Positions 26,730-38,333 of a stretch of 64,000 nucleotides of DNA are shown here, piece by piece. Position 1 is the first letter of the stretch. Each line of letters begins with the position of its first letter. Origin of the DNA: Paenibacillus turicensis (GTDB lineage: Bacteria; Bacillota; Bacilli; Paenibacillales; Paenibacillaceae); NCBI RefSeq assembly GCF_017873435.1, contig NZ_JAGGKG010000021.1, positions 1-64,000 on the forward strand. The letters run 5' to 3'. The notes under the pieces were generated by a model. It saw only the letters and a program-made list of their open reading frames with translations. It ran no database searches and was not told the DNA's origin. The position numbers were made by a program, and so were the translations under genes.

Positions 26730-26854
26730 GAACTATCATCCTTTTTAGTCAACATTCTGTAACAAATAATTTACCATTGATGATCTAGACTTCAAAACGT
26801 TCACGCTTTAGTTTATCAGAATGGAGACCAATATAAAAGCGCAGCAAAACAATC

Positions 26855-26892
26855 AAGCTCCTTTCAATCCATTTAAGGATCAAAAGGAGCTT
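26855..26892. terminator. hairpin between rnz and HAD genes
   Basis: AAGCTCCTTT pairs with AAAGGAGCTT, with an inner ATCC/GGAT stem. On the plus strand it is followed by TCTTTTG. It lies just after the stop of the minus-strand HAD gene, so it probably ends that transcript, although the T run on that side is weak. Confidence 0.6.
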
Positions 26893-26918
26893 TCTTTTGT
26901 TATTGCATCAGCTTAGAC

Positions 26919-27716
26919 TTAAGCATTTTCTGCAATAATATCATGCAACTCTGATAAATGTTTAATTTCGTAATTTGGCACAATTTCATCATTACGGATA
27001 TGTCCAGTACGGTTCACCCACACTGCATGCATTCCAACGCTAAGAGAACCTTTTACATCAGTCGTTAATTTGTCACCAACCATAAGCGCTTCTTCTGGTT
27101 TTACATCTAACAGCTCAAGTGCGTGATGGAAGATGGAGGAGTCTGGTTTTCCTTTTCCGAATGTACCCGAAATAATAATGTGATTAAAATAAGGTGTTAA
27201 TTCAGGCACACCATCTATTTTTTCTTGTTGCAATGAAGGACAACCATTTGTTAAAAGCAATAATTTATATTTACCTTTTAATTCATCTAGAACTTTAAAC
27301 GTTTCATTATCATATACGTAAGGGCGCTTGCGACGTTCAATACCAAATCGATCTGCAAGCTTACGAGCTAGCTCTCTATTATCCACACCACAAGCTTTAA
27401 GACCACGATGCCAAGACTCCTCACGATAAATTGGGGCTAACTGCTCCAATTGACGAAATTCAGGCTGCTCTCCTGCTGAGAAATTTCCCCATAAAGCTTC
27501 AAAAGGATTAATACCAATCATCTTTGTAAAAGCAAAGGGTTCATATGTAGCATATAGCGCTCTAGCTTCTTTACGAACTTCGGCTTCTAGCTGCGCTTCA
27601 TCAACGTTTGCTTCCTGGTGTGCAACTTGACATGTTGCTTCAAAGGCTTCCGTTACACTTTTATCGTCCCATAATAAAGTATCATCTAAGTCAAAACATA
27701 CAGCCTTAATTGTCAC
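26919..27716 (-). CDS. HAD-superfamily hydrolase (YfnB/YjjG-like)
   Basis: A 265-residue phosphatase with motif I VCFDLDDTLLWDDK, motif II LLLLTNGCPSLQQEK, Lys motif GKGKPDSSIFHHAL and motif IV ALMVGDKLTTDVKG. The alpha-helical cap is of subfamily I. Relatives act on nucleoside monophosphates or small phosphometabolites. The GTG start at 27716 is set by GGGGAGGA about nine nt upstream. Confidence 0.87.
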   Translation of the reverse strand: MTIKAVCFDLDDTLLWDDKSVTEAFEATCQVAHQEANVDEAQLEAEVRKEARALYATYEPFAFTKMIGINPFEALWGNFSAGEQPEFRQLEQLAPIYREESWHRGLKACGVDNRELARKLADRFGIERRKRPYVYDNETFKVLDELKGKYKLLLLTNGCPSLQQEKIDGVPELTPYFNHIIISGTFGKGKPDSSIFHHALELLDVKPEEALMVGDKLTTDVKGSLSVGMHAVWVNRTGHIRNDEIVPNYEIKHLSELHDIIAENA

Positions 27717-27751
27717 AACACATCTTCCTCCCCAAATTATCCTATACAAAA

Positions 27752-28285
27752 CTATTCTTTTATAACTTTAACCTGATGAGTGTATCCAAATTTCTCTAAA
27801 CTATCTCCCATTGCTGCAACATCAAAACGATTACGGATGCGGTTAAACGTCCATTTTGATCCTCTGCCCTTAGGAACAACAACAATCTGGTCTTTTCTAA
27901 TGATAATTTTATCAATATTAGCGGCATCCACCATTAAGTCACGATTAAAACGTGAAGTATATAAGAAGTTTTTGTGAATACGAAGATATGGTTTTCTTAA
28001 AAAGATAACGAGCGACAAAAGCAAATACAAAACAATTGTAATCCAGAAAATTGCAGTGTCTGCCCCTGTTGCTTTTGTAGCTATCCCTAAGCCTCCATAT
28101 AAAATCGCAATTAAACTTAAAGTGACGGGTAGCACAATTTTTCTTCCTTTAAAAACCTCACCATCACCACGCGACCCTATCATCGCGCCTCCACCGCCGC
28201 CCGAGCCACGATTTGTATTTACATTGATTCCTTTTTTCTTCAAACGAACTTGATTCCGTTCTACCTTCCTATCAAATGACCCCAT
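27752..28285 (-). CDS. hypothetical membrane protein with Gly-rich N-terminus
   Basis: A 177-residue protein of unknown function. The N-terminal 45 residues are basic and glycine-rich (GSGGGGGAMIGSRG). They are followed by two hydrophobic helices (VLPVTLSLIAILYGGLGIA and FWITIVLYLLLSLVIFL) and a soluble C-terminal domain of beta character (IIIRKDQIVVVPKGRGSKWTFNRI). It is possibly a PH-like membrane-associated fold. It precedes the HAD gene with 35 nt between them. Confidence 0.7.
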   Translation of the reverse strand: MGSFDRKVERNQVRLKKKGINVNTNRGSGGGGGAMIGSRGDGEVFKGRKIVLPVTLSLIAILYGGLGIATKATGADTAIFWITIVLYLLLSLVIFLRKPYLRIHKNFLYTSRFNRDLMVDAANIDKIIIRKDQIVVVPKGRGSKWTFNRIRNRFDVAAMGDSLEKFGYTHQVKVIKE

Positions 28286-28311
28286 TCATTTTCCTCCTAC
28301 AAAACTTTGTA

Positions 28312-28485
28312 TTATTTATCAACTACCTCAATGGATTCAAGCTGCTGTCTGAAATTTTTACGAATATTTTGTAAATAAATTTCACGTAATTTAGCTCTTT
28401 CCAATAGTTCCTCTTCATTTAATCCCGATTCTTTTTGCTTACGAGCAAGCTGATTAATTCGTTCTACCAAAGCATCAATATCCAT
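28312..28485 (-). CDS. ynzC: DUF896 family protein, YnzC-like
   Basis: A 57-residue protein starting MDIDALVERINQLARKQKE, with NEEELLERAKLREIYLQNIR and then FRQQLESIEV, the diagnostic layout of the DUF896/YnzC family, which folds as a short helical hairpin. AGGAGG stands 5 nt before the ATG. In Bacillus subtilis ynzC follows yneA and yneB in the SOS operon beside lexA; the same neighbourhood is kept here although yneB is absent. Function is uncertain. Confidence 0.88.
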   Translation of the reverse strand: MDIDALVERINQLARKQKESGLNEEELLERAKLREIYLQNIRKNFRQQLESIEVVDK

Positions 28486-28556
28486 AATTTCCTCCTGTAA
28501 CTTATCTTTAGCACTTCACAACAATTTAAGACGCTCATCCTTTACTTTGACACGAC

Positions 28557-28600
28557 TAAAAGAGCTTGTCAAGGCAACTTCACCTATACTGCCCAAGCTC
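28557..28600 (-). terminator. intrinsic terminator after yneA
   Basis: On the minus strand GAGCTTG pairs with CAAGCTC, with inner GGCA/TGCC, followed by TTTTAG. It lies about 80 nt after the yneA stop and separates it from ynzC. Confidence 0.7.
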
Positions 28601-28680
28601 ATTAAACTTCATTATTTTTTATGCATTTCATAACATTAAATACATTTCTTAGATTTACTTATACTGTAAAACTATAAATT

Positions 28681-29064
28681 TCAATCCAATATTGGTATGG
28701 CAATAACCTCGCCTGCATGTATAACGCTATTTTTCATATTATTTGCCTTTTGAATGACCTGAATAAATGCTCTTGTATCCCATTTCTCTGGCTTGTATTG
28801 TGTCGCAAGCTGCCATAAGGTGTCACCCGCTTGTATAATCACCATTTCTTTTTCTATATTATTAGCTCTATCAGGTGACTCGAATGCCTTCACTGCTACA
28901 GTACAAATTAACATAAATAGGATTGTTATCCCCAAAACCCGCCACACTTTTTTAAATCCCTTGATTCCACTTATCTTTGTAGCATAGTTTGAAATTTTAG
29001 TTGACGAATTGTCCTGTGAAGCAGGTAGAGTATAAATGCTTTGATATGAACTATATTTTAACAT
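28681..29064 (-). CDS. yneA: SOS cell-division suppressor, YneA-like LysM protein
   Basis: A 127-residue membrane-anchored protein: a basic cytosolic N-terminus, one transmembrane helix (VLGITILFMLICTVAVKAF, about residues 44-62) and a C-terminal LysM domain (VIIQAGDTLWQLATQY to AGEVIAIP). YneA is induced by DNA damage and delays division. Gene order is classical: yneA divergent from lexA with LexA boxes between. The N-terminal extension of about 40 residues before the helix is longer than in B. subtilis. Confidence 0.9.
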   Translation of the reverse strand: MLKYSSYQSIYTLPASQDNSSTKISNYATKISGIKGFKKVWRVLGITILFMLICTVAVKAFESPDRANNIEKEMVIIQAGDTLWQLATQYKPEKWDTRAFIQVIQKANNMKNSVIHAGEVIAIPILD

Positions 29065-29091
29065 GATCGCACCTCTTTTTTTCGAACGAAT

Positions 29092-29105
29092 CGAACGAAC
29101 GTTCT
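29092..29105. promoter_or_regulatory. LexA box (yneA side, 1)
   Basis: CGAACGAACGTTCT fits the Gram-positive SOS box CGAAC-N4-GTTCG. It lies just upstream of the yneA ribosome site. Confidence 0.8.
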
Positions 29106-29125
29106 TGTTTTTCTATACTATATCA

Positions 29126-29139
29126 CGAACACTTGTTTG
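29126..29139. promoter_or_regulatory. LexA box (yneA side, 2)
   Basis: CGAACACTTGTTTG has a perfect left half and a near-consensus right half and is placed in the yneA promoter region. Confidence 0.7.
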
Positions 29140-29154
29140 CTTCAATATATTTTA

Positions 29155-29168
29155 CGAACAAATATTCT
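29155..29168. promoter_or_regulatory. weak LexA box (yneA side, 3)
   Basis: CGAACAAATATTCT matches the box except for one base in the right half. It is spaced 29 bp from the second box. Confidence 0.45.
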
Positions 29169-29276
29169 TATTTTTTTACACACTTTTTCACGTATAGAAT
29201 AACTAGTTTTGCTCTTCTCTGTACTCAAAAAACCAAAAAAGCCTATAACAACAGTATTTTTATATAGAACTTATGT

Positions 29277-29305
29277 TTGTGCGAACGAGGGTTCCATGTT
29301 ATAAT
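29277..29305 (+). promoter_or_regulatory. lexA promoter with LexA box in the spacer
   Basis: TTGTGC (29277-29282), a 17-bp spacer and TATAAT (29300-29305) form a good sigma-A promoter. The SOS box CGAACGAGGGTTCC (29282-29295) fills the spacer, so LexA binding would block its own transcription. Confidence 0.85.
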
Positions 29306-29340
29306 TTTACTAATACGTTAATTAGATGGGGTTGATTATT

Positions 29341-29970
29341 GTGTCAAAGGTTTCTAGCCGTCAACAGGCTATTCTTGAATTTATACGTAGTGAAGTTCGG
29401 TTAAAGGGTTATCCTCCCTCTGTTCGAGAAATTGGGGAAGCTGTAGGTTTGGCTTCTAGTTCAACTGTTCATGGTCATTTGGATCGCCTAGAGAAAAAAG
29501 GTTTTATTCGTCGGGACCCAACTAAACCAAGAGCGATTGAGCTACTTGCTCAAGAAGATGGGGATCATGATGTTAGTTTATTTGCACATACTGTGACGCG
29601 TGTACCAGTCATTGGTAAGGTTACTGCTGGTGTTCCTATTTTAGCTACTGAAAATATCGAAGATTATTTTCCTTTGCCTCAGCATTATAGTGGAGAAGGA
29701 CAAGTTTTCATGTTGTCTGTAATGGGAAATAGTATGATTGAAGCTGGAATTCATAATGGGGATTACGTCATTGTTAGACAGCAGCATACTGCTGAAAATG
29801 GTGACATTGTTGTTGCGATGACAGAAGAAGATGAAGCTACAGTAAAAACATTTTATAAAGAACGTGATCATATTAGATTACAGCCAGAAAATCCTGATAT
29901 GAGCCCAATTTTATTGAAAAATGTAAGTATTTTAGGTAAGGTTATTGGTTTGTTCCGCGACTTGCACTAA
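29341..29970 (+). CDS. lexA: LexA repressor
   Basis: A 209-residue SOS repressor/peptidase. The winged-helix N-domain has [32 protein letters not shown]. Cleavage site Ala-Gly is in [10 protein letters not shown], catalytic Ser in [11 protein letters not shown] and Lys in [13 protein letters not shown]. The GTG at 29341 gives the same N-terminal length as B. subtilis LexA and follows GGGGTTGATTATT; the ATG 15 nt upstream lacks a ribosome site. It represses yneA, itself and probably the UvrX polymerase operon at 32-33.5 kb. Confidence 0.97.
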   Translation: MSKVSSRQQAILEFIRSEVRLKGYPPSVREIGEAVGLASSSTVHGHLDRLEKKGFIRRDPTKPRAIELLAQEDGDHDVSLFAHTVTRVPVIGKVTAGVPILATENIEDYFPLPQHYSGEGQVFMLSVMGNSMIEAGIHNGDYVIVRQQHTAENGDIVVAMTEEDEATVKTFYKERDHIRLQPENPDMSPILLKNVSILGKVIGLFRDLH

Positions 29971-30096
29971 TTTTAGTTAAGATTAGTTATTAGTAATATA
30001 TTCATTTTGTCATATTTTCTTATCCTTTTGGTCATGATAGCTATAAGAATTATCTTTTACTTAGATATTCAATCCAATGCTAAGGATATGATCAAA

Positions 30097-30273
30097 ATGG
30101 ACGAAATCAAGGAGATATTACACAAAATTGAGGAGCTTCGCCAACAGCTGAATGCTTTTCAAGCAAAGCAATTAACCGATCCTGAGGTAATTAAAATTAG
30201 TACAGAGCTGGATCAAGTTTTAAATGAATATCAACGTATGCTCAATCAGAAAAAATTTAATTCTACTGATTAA
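30097..30273 (+). CDS. Spo0E-family aspartyl-phosphate phosphatase
   Basis: A 58-residue helical-hairpin protein: MDEIKEILHKIEELRQQLNA and then VIKISTELDQVLNEYQRML. The S-x-x-L-D motif (STELDQV) is the Spo0E signature that dephosphorylates Spo0A-P and restrains sporulation. The start follows AAGGATATGATCAAA. An upstream in-frame hydrophobic extension has no ribosome site and is not included. It lies just downstream of lexA. Confidence 0.8.
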   Translation: MDEIKEILHKIEELRQQLNAFQAKQLTDPEVIKISTELDQVLNEYQRMLNQKKFNSTD

Positions 30274-30348
30274 GCTTTTAGTGATATAGTATTGATATAC
30301 TTTACATCACTTCATTAAACTACATGTTTTTCAACAGGAGGTTTTACT

Positions 30349-30525
30349 ATGGATATTGCTGCACTTTCTACACAGTTATCACAAGCTAATTTAAAACAGG
30401 ACGTTGGTATTTCCTTGATGAAAATGGTGAAAGATCAGACATCCGTTCAAACTCAGGCTTTAACTAAGCTTATGGAAACTAGTGCGCAACCTCATCTTGG
30501 TGGAAATGTAGATATTAAGATTTAA
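30349..30525 (+). CDS. YjfB-family small protein
   Basis: A 58-residue protein beginning MDIAALSTQLSQANLKQDVG and then SLMKMVKDQ, ending HLGGNVDIKI. This matches the YjfB family (annotated as putative motility protein) found in bacilli and clostridia. AGGAGG precedes the ATG by 7 nt, and a strong terminator follows. Function is unproven. Confidence 0.85.
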   Translation: MDIAALSTQLSQANLKQDVGISLMKMVKDQTSVQTQALTKLMETSAQPHLGGNVDIKI

Positions 30526-30567
30526 TACTATTAGCTATATAATGGCTAGTTATTTACATAAGGAGAA

Positions 30568-30600
30568 AAAAAGAAGGGATATCCCTTCTTTTTTTCTTTT
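30568..30600 (+). terminator. intrinsic terminator
   Basis: AAGAAGGGAT and ATCCCTTCTT form a perfect palindrome at 30571-30590, followed by TTTTTCTTTTT. Confidence 0.9.
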
Positions 30601-30698
30601 TCAGAATTACTATAGGCGTCTCTGCTTTTAATTACTTAACTAAACATTGTGAATGGAATTACATTGTGGGATAATTTAGGGGAATGGAGGCGGACATA

Positions 30699-30977
30699 AT
30701 GTTATATATATGGTTTAAAGATTTGAACCCACTATTACCCACCCTAGTAATAGGTCCATTAGGTTCAATTCTTGTTGGTTACTTATGTAAAAAGTTTAAC
30801 AAAAATATTTATTTAGGCTTAATAATTCCTGTACTCCTTCCTCTCTTATTTACTGCACAAAGTTTTGCAAAGATGATATTTTATATTGATGATTGGATGC
30901 TTTATGCTTGCTTCTACATCATCATTGCTTTAATTACTTATCGATTAACTTCACGAAAAAAAATAAGTCATATCTAA
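30699..30977 (+). CDS. small integral membrane protein, unknown function
   Basis: A 92-residue protein with three hydrophobic helices (LLPTLVIGPLGSILVGYL, YLGLIIPVLLPLLFTAQSFA and MLYACFYIIIALITYRL) and a short basic tail. The ATG at 30699 is set by GGAGG eight bases upstream; an ATG five codons earlier lies within that ribosome site. No family is recognised. It is followed by its own terminator. Confidence 0.7.
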   Translation: MLYIWFKDLNPLLPTLVIGPLGSILVGYLCKKFNKNIYLGLIIPVLLPLLFTAQSFAKMIFYIDDWMLYACFYIIIALITYRLTSRKKISHI

Positions 30978-30982
30978 ATAAA

Positions 30983-31021
30983 GAAGGGCTAAGCTAGATA
31001 ATCACAGCGCCCTTCATCTTC
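30983..31021 (+). terminator. hairpin terminator
   Basis: GAAGGGC (30983-30989) pairs with GCCCTTC (31009-31015), followed by ATCTTCTTATT. It lies just after the small membrane protein. Confidence 0.6.
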
Positions 31022-31047
31022 TTATTATTAACCTATCATTCGAATGA

Positions 31048-31272
31048 CTACTCTCCATTAGCAACCTCTACTCTAAACTGGTACTTCTTGCGCGAAAATT
31101 CTTTTCCTGAAATTCTAACGATGTCTGAGGTAATTAACTGTACTGTGCCCCCAAAATCCTCAAAATTAACACGGTACTCCTCATCAATAGACACGACATA
31201 AACATGTGCTTCACATATCGCCGCCGCAAATAATTCCAAATTAGTTTTAACTACTTTGTATGTGTGATTCAA
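31048..31272 (-). CDS. hypothetical small protein
   Basis: A 74-residue protein, not recognised. The sequence alternates short beta-like stretches (HVYVVSIDEEYRVNFEDF, TVQLITSDIVRIS and YQFRVEV) and has no membrane segment. The start is TTG with GAGGTGG about six nt upstream. Its spacing from neighbours and good ribosome site argue that it is real. Confidence 0.55.
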   Translation of the reverse strand: MNHTYKVVKTNLELFAAAICEAHVYVVSIDEEYRVNFEDFGGTVQLITSDIVRISGKEFSRKKYQFRVEVANGE

Positions 31273-31441
31273 TGACTTCCACCTCTTTACTTGAGCAATA
31301 CTATATGTGATTGAACAGTGCTTAAATTTTACCTCAGTTCAATATGAGTTCAATTCATTATATATATTTCTAGACATTAAGTCAGTACCCTTCTTCATTT
31401 TTCTTTTTAGTTGGTTTTTCATATAGTCTAAATTAATATTA

Positions 31442-31756
31442 TTAATATTTCGTCCAGTAATCTAAATTACTGTCCTGATATTGTTTGGGTTTAGTGTGAT
31501 TAGAGGTCATGCCTCCACTATTTGTGCCCGCCACTTTATCCCGATCCTCAACTTCCAAAACCACAATCGTACTTAAATCAGGATTATCTGGCCAAAAAAT
31601 GTATTGTTGCTCAACTAAATGTCGCAATCCAACAATAATTTGTGATTTATTTAATCCCATCTTATATTCTAGCTCTACCCACATGGGCATTCTATGCTTC
31701 TGGCGACTAAAATTAAACAATAAACGTAACAGCTTCCGATCCAAATCTTGAAGCAC
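31442..31756 (-). CDS. hypothetical winged-helix-like protein
   Basis: About 104 residues. The first 70 look like a winged helix: LDRKLLRLLFNFS, ELEYKMGLNKSQIIVGLRHLVEQQYIFWPDNPD, with strands TIVVLEVEDR. The tail is polar. The GTG at 31756 is favoured by GGAG eight nt upstream; an ATG two codons earlier is possible. It may bind DNA, but no family is assigned. Confidence 0.55.
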   Translation of the reverse strand: MLQDLDRKLLRLLFNFSRQKHRMPMWVELEYKMGLNKSQIIVGLRHLVEQQYIFWPDNPDLSTIVVLEVEDRDKVAGTNSGGMTSNHTKPKQYQDSNLDYWTKY

Positions 31757-31904
31757 AATCATCACTCCAATTCAAAAATAAATACAAAACAGAACATACA
31801 TTCTTATTCTAGACTTATCTTACTTCTTCTGCAATAAAAATATAAAAGTGAACCACTTGACAGTGAATAGGAACTAGATTTAATTTGGCACAATTTTAAG
31901 CTAT

Positions 31905-32267
31905 TTAAGCTTCATTTACTTCATCATCTATAATTGCAAAAATGATCTGCTCCATCCTTACCCATTTCCACTCTCCAATCGCTATTGCGAGTTTAATCTC
32001 TTTTTTTACAGTTTGAATCGTAGCTACCATCCCCTCTAGCTCTACTTGTTCACACTTAACAGGATTAAATATATGAAGGGTCACCTTCCTCCGCTCACGA
32101 AAGGACCGAATTAATGCACGTTCAATTTGCTCTAGCGCTTGCTCATCTAGTATGGGGCAGACCTGCTGCTCGTGTCGCATGTAATCTTGAATAATAGCTT
32201 CCTTATGCTGTGGCAACATCATCCGACTAGATTCCCACAAGCCATTGCCTTCAAGCTTTTTACTCAT
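31905..32267 (-). CDS. YolD-like protein
   Basis: A 120-residue protein: N-terminal GNGLWESSRMMLPQHKEAI and a central SH3-like YolD domain with VTLHIFNPVKCEQVELEGMVATI and WKWVRMEQI. YolD genes regularly accompany Y-family polymerases of the UvrX type; here the start overlaps the polymerase stop by 4 nt. It probably modulates or assists the polymerase in the SOS response. Confidence 0.85.
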   Translation of the reverse strand: MSKKLEGNGLWESSRMMLPQHKEAIIQDYMRHEQQVCPILDEQALEQIERALIRSFRERRKVTLHIFNPVKCEQVELEGMVATIQTVKKEIKLAIAIGEWKWVRMEQIIFAIIDDEVNEA

Positions 32268-33505
32268 TTATAATGCCCCCCAACCTTATCTGCACGATCA
32301 ATCGCTTGTGCCGCAGGCATTAAACAGTTTGCTCGCAATATTGAAATTTCTCCAAAGCGATCCTTAATTTGATCCATCACCTGATCTACGGCACGCCAAT
32401 GCTCTTTATCGCCAAACAATGTAAGTTGACCTATTTTGTCACAACTGAGTCCTGACAAGCTAACCGCAACGCCCCGTACAGGCTGGCGATCCCAGTGAAG
32501 ATGAAACAATTTGCAAGCCGCTTCATACACCTCCTGTGTAACATTGCTTGGATCACAAAGCTTCATTTGTCGGTGAAAGCCAGTTCGCACATTAAAATCA
32601 GCCCCACTCACACTTAGTGCAACAGTCCCTCCTGCAACTCCCTTTTTCCTTGCTCTTCGGCAAACCTCTGTACATAAATCATGAATGACAATTTCAATAT
32701 CTTTGGCATGAATATAATCTCTAGGCAACGTCATCGCATTGCCGATATCCTTTTGGATATGATGACTTAACCTGCTTACAGGTGAATCATCGATCCCATT
32801 TGCCACACGCCAAATGACCTCCCCATTTACACCCCAACGTCTACGCAATGTGCCTAATGAAGCTGAGGCGAGCTGCTCAATTGTTTCAATCCCCATATTT
32901 TGCAAATGTTTCTCCATACGGGAGCCAATCCCCCACATGCCTCTAATCGGCTTATTACCAATATGCTGGTGCATTTCCTCCTTATTTAAAATGAAAATAC
33001 CGTCCGCTGTTTTTTTAGCAACGAGATCGCAAGCCAGCTTACTAACTACTTTGTTTTCACCGATTCCAAGCCGGGCAAATATTTGAGTATCCTGTAAAAT
33101 ATGTGCTTGAATTTTTTTAGCTAAGGCATACGCCTCCCCATCATAAAAATGGAGTGATCCCGTCACATCTGCAAATACCTCATCAATACTGTAAGGCTCA
33201 ACCAAATCGGTATAGGACTCAATAATATGCTTAATTTCCATCGACTTCGCAATGTATTGCTCCATATGAGGGCGAACAATAACAAGGTCTGGGCATTTCT
33301 GTAGCGCTTGCCATAACGGCTCCGCGGTCGTTACCCCATAGGCTTTGGCTAAAGGACAAGCTGCCAAAATAATACCCGATCTACGTGCAGGATCCCCTGC
33401 TACAACAAGAGGTAAGTCTCGATATTGTGGGTATTTCGCCTTCTCCACACTGGCATAAAAGCTTTGCATATCAATCAGCATGATCGTACGTTTCTTTGTT
33501 GTCAT
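32264..33505 (-). CDS. uvrX: Y-family translesion DNA polymerase, UvrX type
   Basis: A 413-residue polymerase of the ImpB/MucB/SamB family. Catalytic carboxylates are in IMLIDMQSFYASVEKA and EPYSIDEVFADVTGS. The helix-hairpin-helix is in GIGSRMEKHLQNMGIETIEQL, and a little-finger domain follows. The ATG at 33505 follows GGAGGGTAGAT. An SOS box lies in the promoter, and the gene is coupled to yolD. It is expected to copy damaged templates after DNA damage. Confidence 0.92.
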   Translation of the reverse strand: MTTKKRTIMLIDMQSFYASVEKAKYPQYRDLPLVVAGDPARRSGIILAACPLAKAYGVTTAEPLWQALQKCPDLVIVRPHMEQYIAKSMEIKHIIESYTDLVEPYSIDEVFADVTGSLHFYDGEAYALAKKIQAHILQDTQIFARLGIGENKVVSKLACDLVAKKTADGIFILNKEEMHQHIGNKPIRGMWGIGSRMEKHLQNMGIETIEQLASASLGTLRRRWGVNGEVIWRVANGIDDSPVSRLSHHIQKDIGNAMTLPRDYIHAKDIEIVIHDLCTEVCRRARKKGVAGGTVALSVSGADFNVRTGFHRQMKLCDPSNVTQEVYEAACKLFHLHWDRQPVRGVAVSLSGLSCDKIGQLTLFGDKEHWRAVDQVMDQIKDRFGEISILRANCLMPAAQAIDRADKVGGHYK

Positions 33506-33543
33506 ATCTACCCTCCAGTTCAAATATACGAACATCTATTTGT

Positions 33544-33573
33544 ATTATATGCGAACATTTGTTCTTTATTCAA
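33544..33573 (-). promoter_or_regulatory. SOS promoter of uvrX-yolD with LexA box
   Basis: On the minus strand TTGAAT (33568-33573), 18 bp, then TATAAT (33544-33549). The LexA box at 33552-33565 reads CGAACATTTGTTCT on the plus strand and fills the spacer. A weaker box-like CGAACATCTATTTG lies at 33529-33542. Confidence 0.8.
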
Positions 33574-33641
33574 TGGAAGAATCGACCACTTAGTTTAGGC
33601 TTGAATATCTTGAACCTGTAGACCATGATCATCATTGACAA

Positions 33642-33684
33642 CAAAAAAATCCAGCCACATTAGAAGCAACATGGCCGGATTCTT
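33642..33684 (-). terminator. terminator of the beta-glucoside operon
   Basis: On the minus strand AATCCGGCCA pairs with TGGCTGGATT (one G-T pair) and runs into TTTTTTTG, about 65 nt after the licT stop. Confidence 0.85.
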
Positions 33685-33748
33685 GCTAAATTCTACATTC
33701 TACAGTTTATATATTGTAAACTTACAACCCTATTCTTTTTCTATCCAC

Positions 33749-34609
33749 TTATTCCTGAAGCTGATTATAGGAAATTAATCGATGAATATGCACGGCAAGA
33801 TAAGTAAGCTCCTCATTTGGAATCATTACCTCGTTAAGCTGGTGGATATACCCTTTTACTTTAAACGCAATATCCATCGCTTCAGGATAAAGATTCGCAA
33901 TTTGCTTAAATAAGATATCATCCTTTGCATCTAACAATTTATGAGCATAAAAGCGTTCCACAAAAAACTTCACATGCGTAATAAAACGTGTGTAATGAAT
34001 GTTGTCGTGATCCAAATCAAGGTTCAGTGAATATCTCACCAAATTAACGATGCTCCCAATCATTTTGGCTACCTTCATCGCATCCTGTGACTCTTTTTTT
34101 TCGCTCTGAGCATTAATTAAATGGAAGGCGATATTGGCTGCCTCTTCTTTGGGCAAGTTAATCTCTAATTTTTCATTCATTAGCTTCAAGGCAAATTGTC
34201 CAATTGCAAATTCCTCAGCGTAATAATTTTTAATTTCCCAATACACTTTATTTGTAATATTAATTTGTTTATTGAAGCGTTCTACTGCAAAGCTAAGATG
34301 ATCCATCAGTGTAAAATAGATCCCTGTATTTAGCTTCGTTTGAAGCTGCTCCTCTGCATAGACAACAATTTGCTGGGTTAGCTCTACATAGACGGGGGCA
34401 ATGGCATTTAGCAAGCCAAGATATTGCTTAATTTGAATATGCTCGACTGGAACAAACATTTGATCCGCCTGATGCTCTAGCACAATATCTCCACTTTTTT
34501 GCCCATACCCAATGCCTTTGCCAAACAAAATATATTCCTTTTGATCCTGATCCTCCACAAGTACCACACTAGAATTGAGAACCTTTTTTATTTTGATCAC
34601 CGCAATCAC
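33749..34609 (-). CDS. licT: BglG/LicT-family transcriptional antiterminator
   Basis: A 286-residue RNA-binding antiterminator. The CAT RNA-binding domain (residues 1-55, KIKKVLNSSVVLVEDQDQKE and ILFGKGIGYGQKSGD) is followed by two PTS regulation domains with conserved His residues (HLSFAVERF, EIN and NIAFHLINAQ; THVKFFVERF and AVHIHRLI). Phosphorylation by HPr or the EII subunit sets its activity. It binds the RAT element upstream of the PTS gene and prevents termination. It is unusual in being the last rather than the first gene of its operon. Confidence 0.93.
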   Translation of the reverse strand: MIAVIKIKKVLNSSVVLVEDQDQKEYILFGKGIGYGQKSGDIVLEHQADQMFVPVEHIQIKQYLGLLNAIAPVYVELTQQIVVYAEEQLQTKLNTGIYFTLMDHLSFAVERFNKQINITNKVYWEIKNYYAEEFAIGQFALKLMNEKLEINLPKEEAANIAFHLINAQSEKKESQDAMKVAKMIGSIVNLVRYSLNLDLDHDNIHYTRFITHVKFFVERFYAHKLLDAKDDILFKQIANLYPEAMDIAFKVKGYIHQLNEVMIPNEELTYLAVHIHRLISYNQLQE

Positions 34610-34632
34610 CTTCCTTTAAGAAAGAACTTGCA

Positions 34633-37999
<3,367 letters not shown>

Positions 38000-38042
38000 T
38001 TGTCATTCTCCTTTGCTGTATGCATATGCTGGAAAATGGGTA

Positions 38043-38092
38043 CAAAAAAAGGACCTAAAACGACAAAATAAGCTTTTGTCCATTTTAGATCC
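38043..38092 (-). terminator. conditional terminator in the bgl operon leader
   Basis: On the minus strand AGGATCTAAAATGGACAAAA pairs with TTTTGTCGTTTTAGGTCCTT and is followed by a T run. Its 5' arm overlaps the RAT element, so RAT folding and terminator folding are mutually exclusive. Confidence 0.85.
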
Positions 38093-38118
38093 TGCCTGCT
38101 TTACCAGTCACATGTCTA
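38087..38118 (-). promoter_or_regulatory. RAT (ribonucleic antiterminator) for LicT/BglG
   Basis: On the minus strand the stretch contains GTGACTGGTAAAGCAGGC and then AGGATCT, matching the BglG/LicT RAT pattern (GGATTGTTACTG-N4-GCAGGCAAAACC style) and overlapping the downstream terminator. Confidence 0.8.
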
Positions 38119-38136
38119 AGTTATTTAATTAAGGTT

Positions 38137-38167
38137 AGTATAGTTTATAATTATGAAAGCGTCAACA
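38137..38167 (-). promoter_or_regulatory. bgl operon promoter with cre-like site
   Basis: On the minus strand TTGACG (38160-38165), 17 bp, TATACT (38137-38142). Overlapping the -35, the plus strand reads ATGAAAGCGTCAACA (38153-38167), which differs from the CcpA cre consensus at one position. Catabolite repression by glucose is the inference. Confidence 0.7.
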
Positions 38168-38333
38168 TTTGTATAAAAATAAATTTGTGATTATTTAAAA
38201 GCGAGAAGATTAAACGTTACAGAACTATTGAGTAATGGGTATTTTCCTTTAAAATATGATATATTAAATTTGGCTCAATCATAGAGCCTTTATTTTAAAT
38301 AAAAATTTTAAATCTAGCAAAAAGGAGTCTAAC

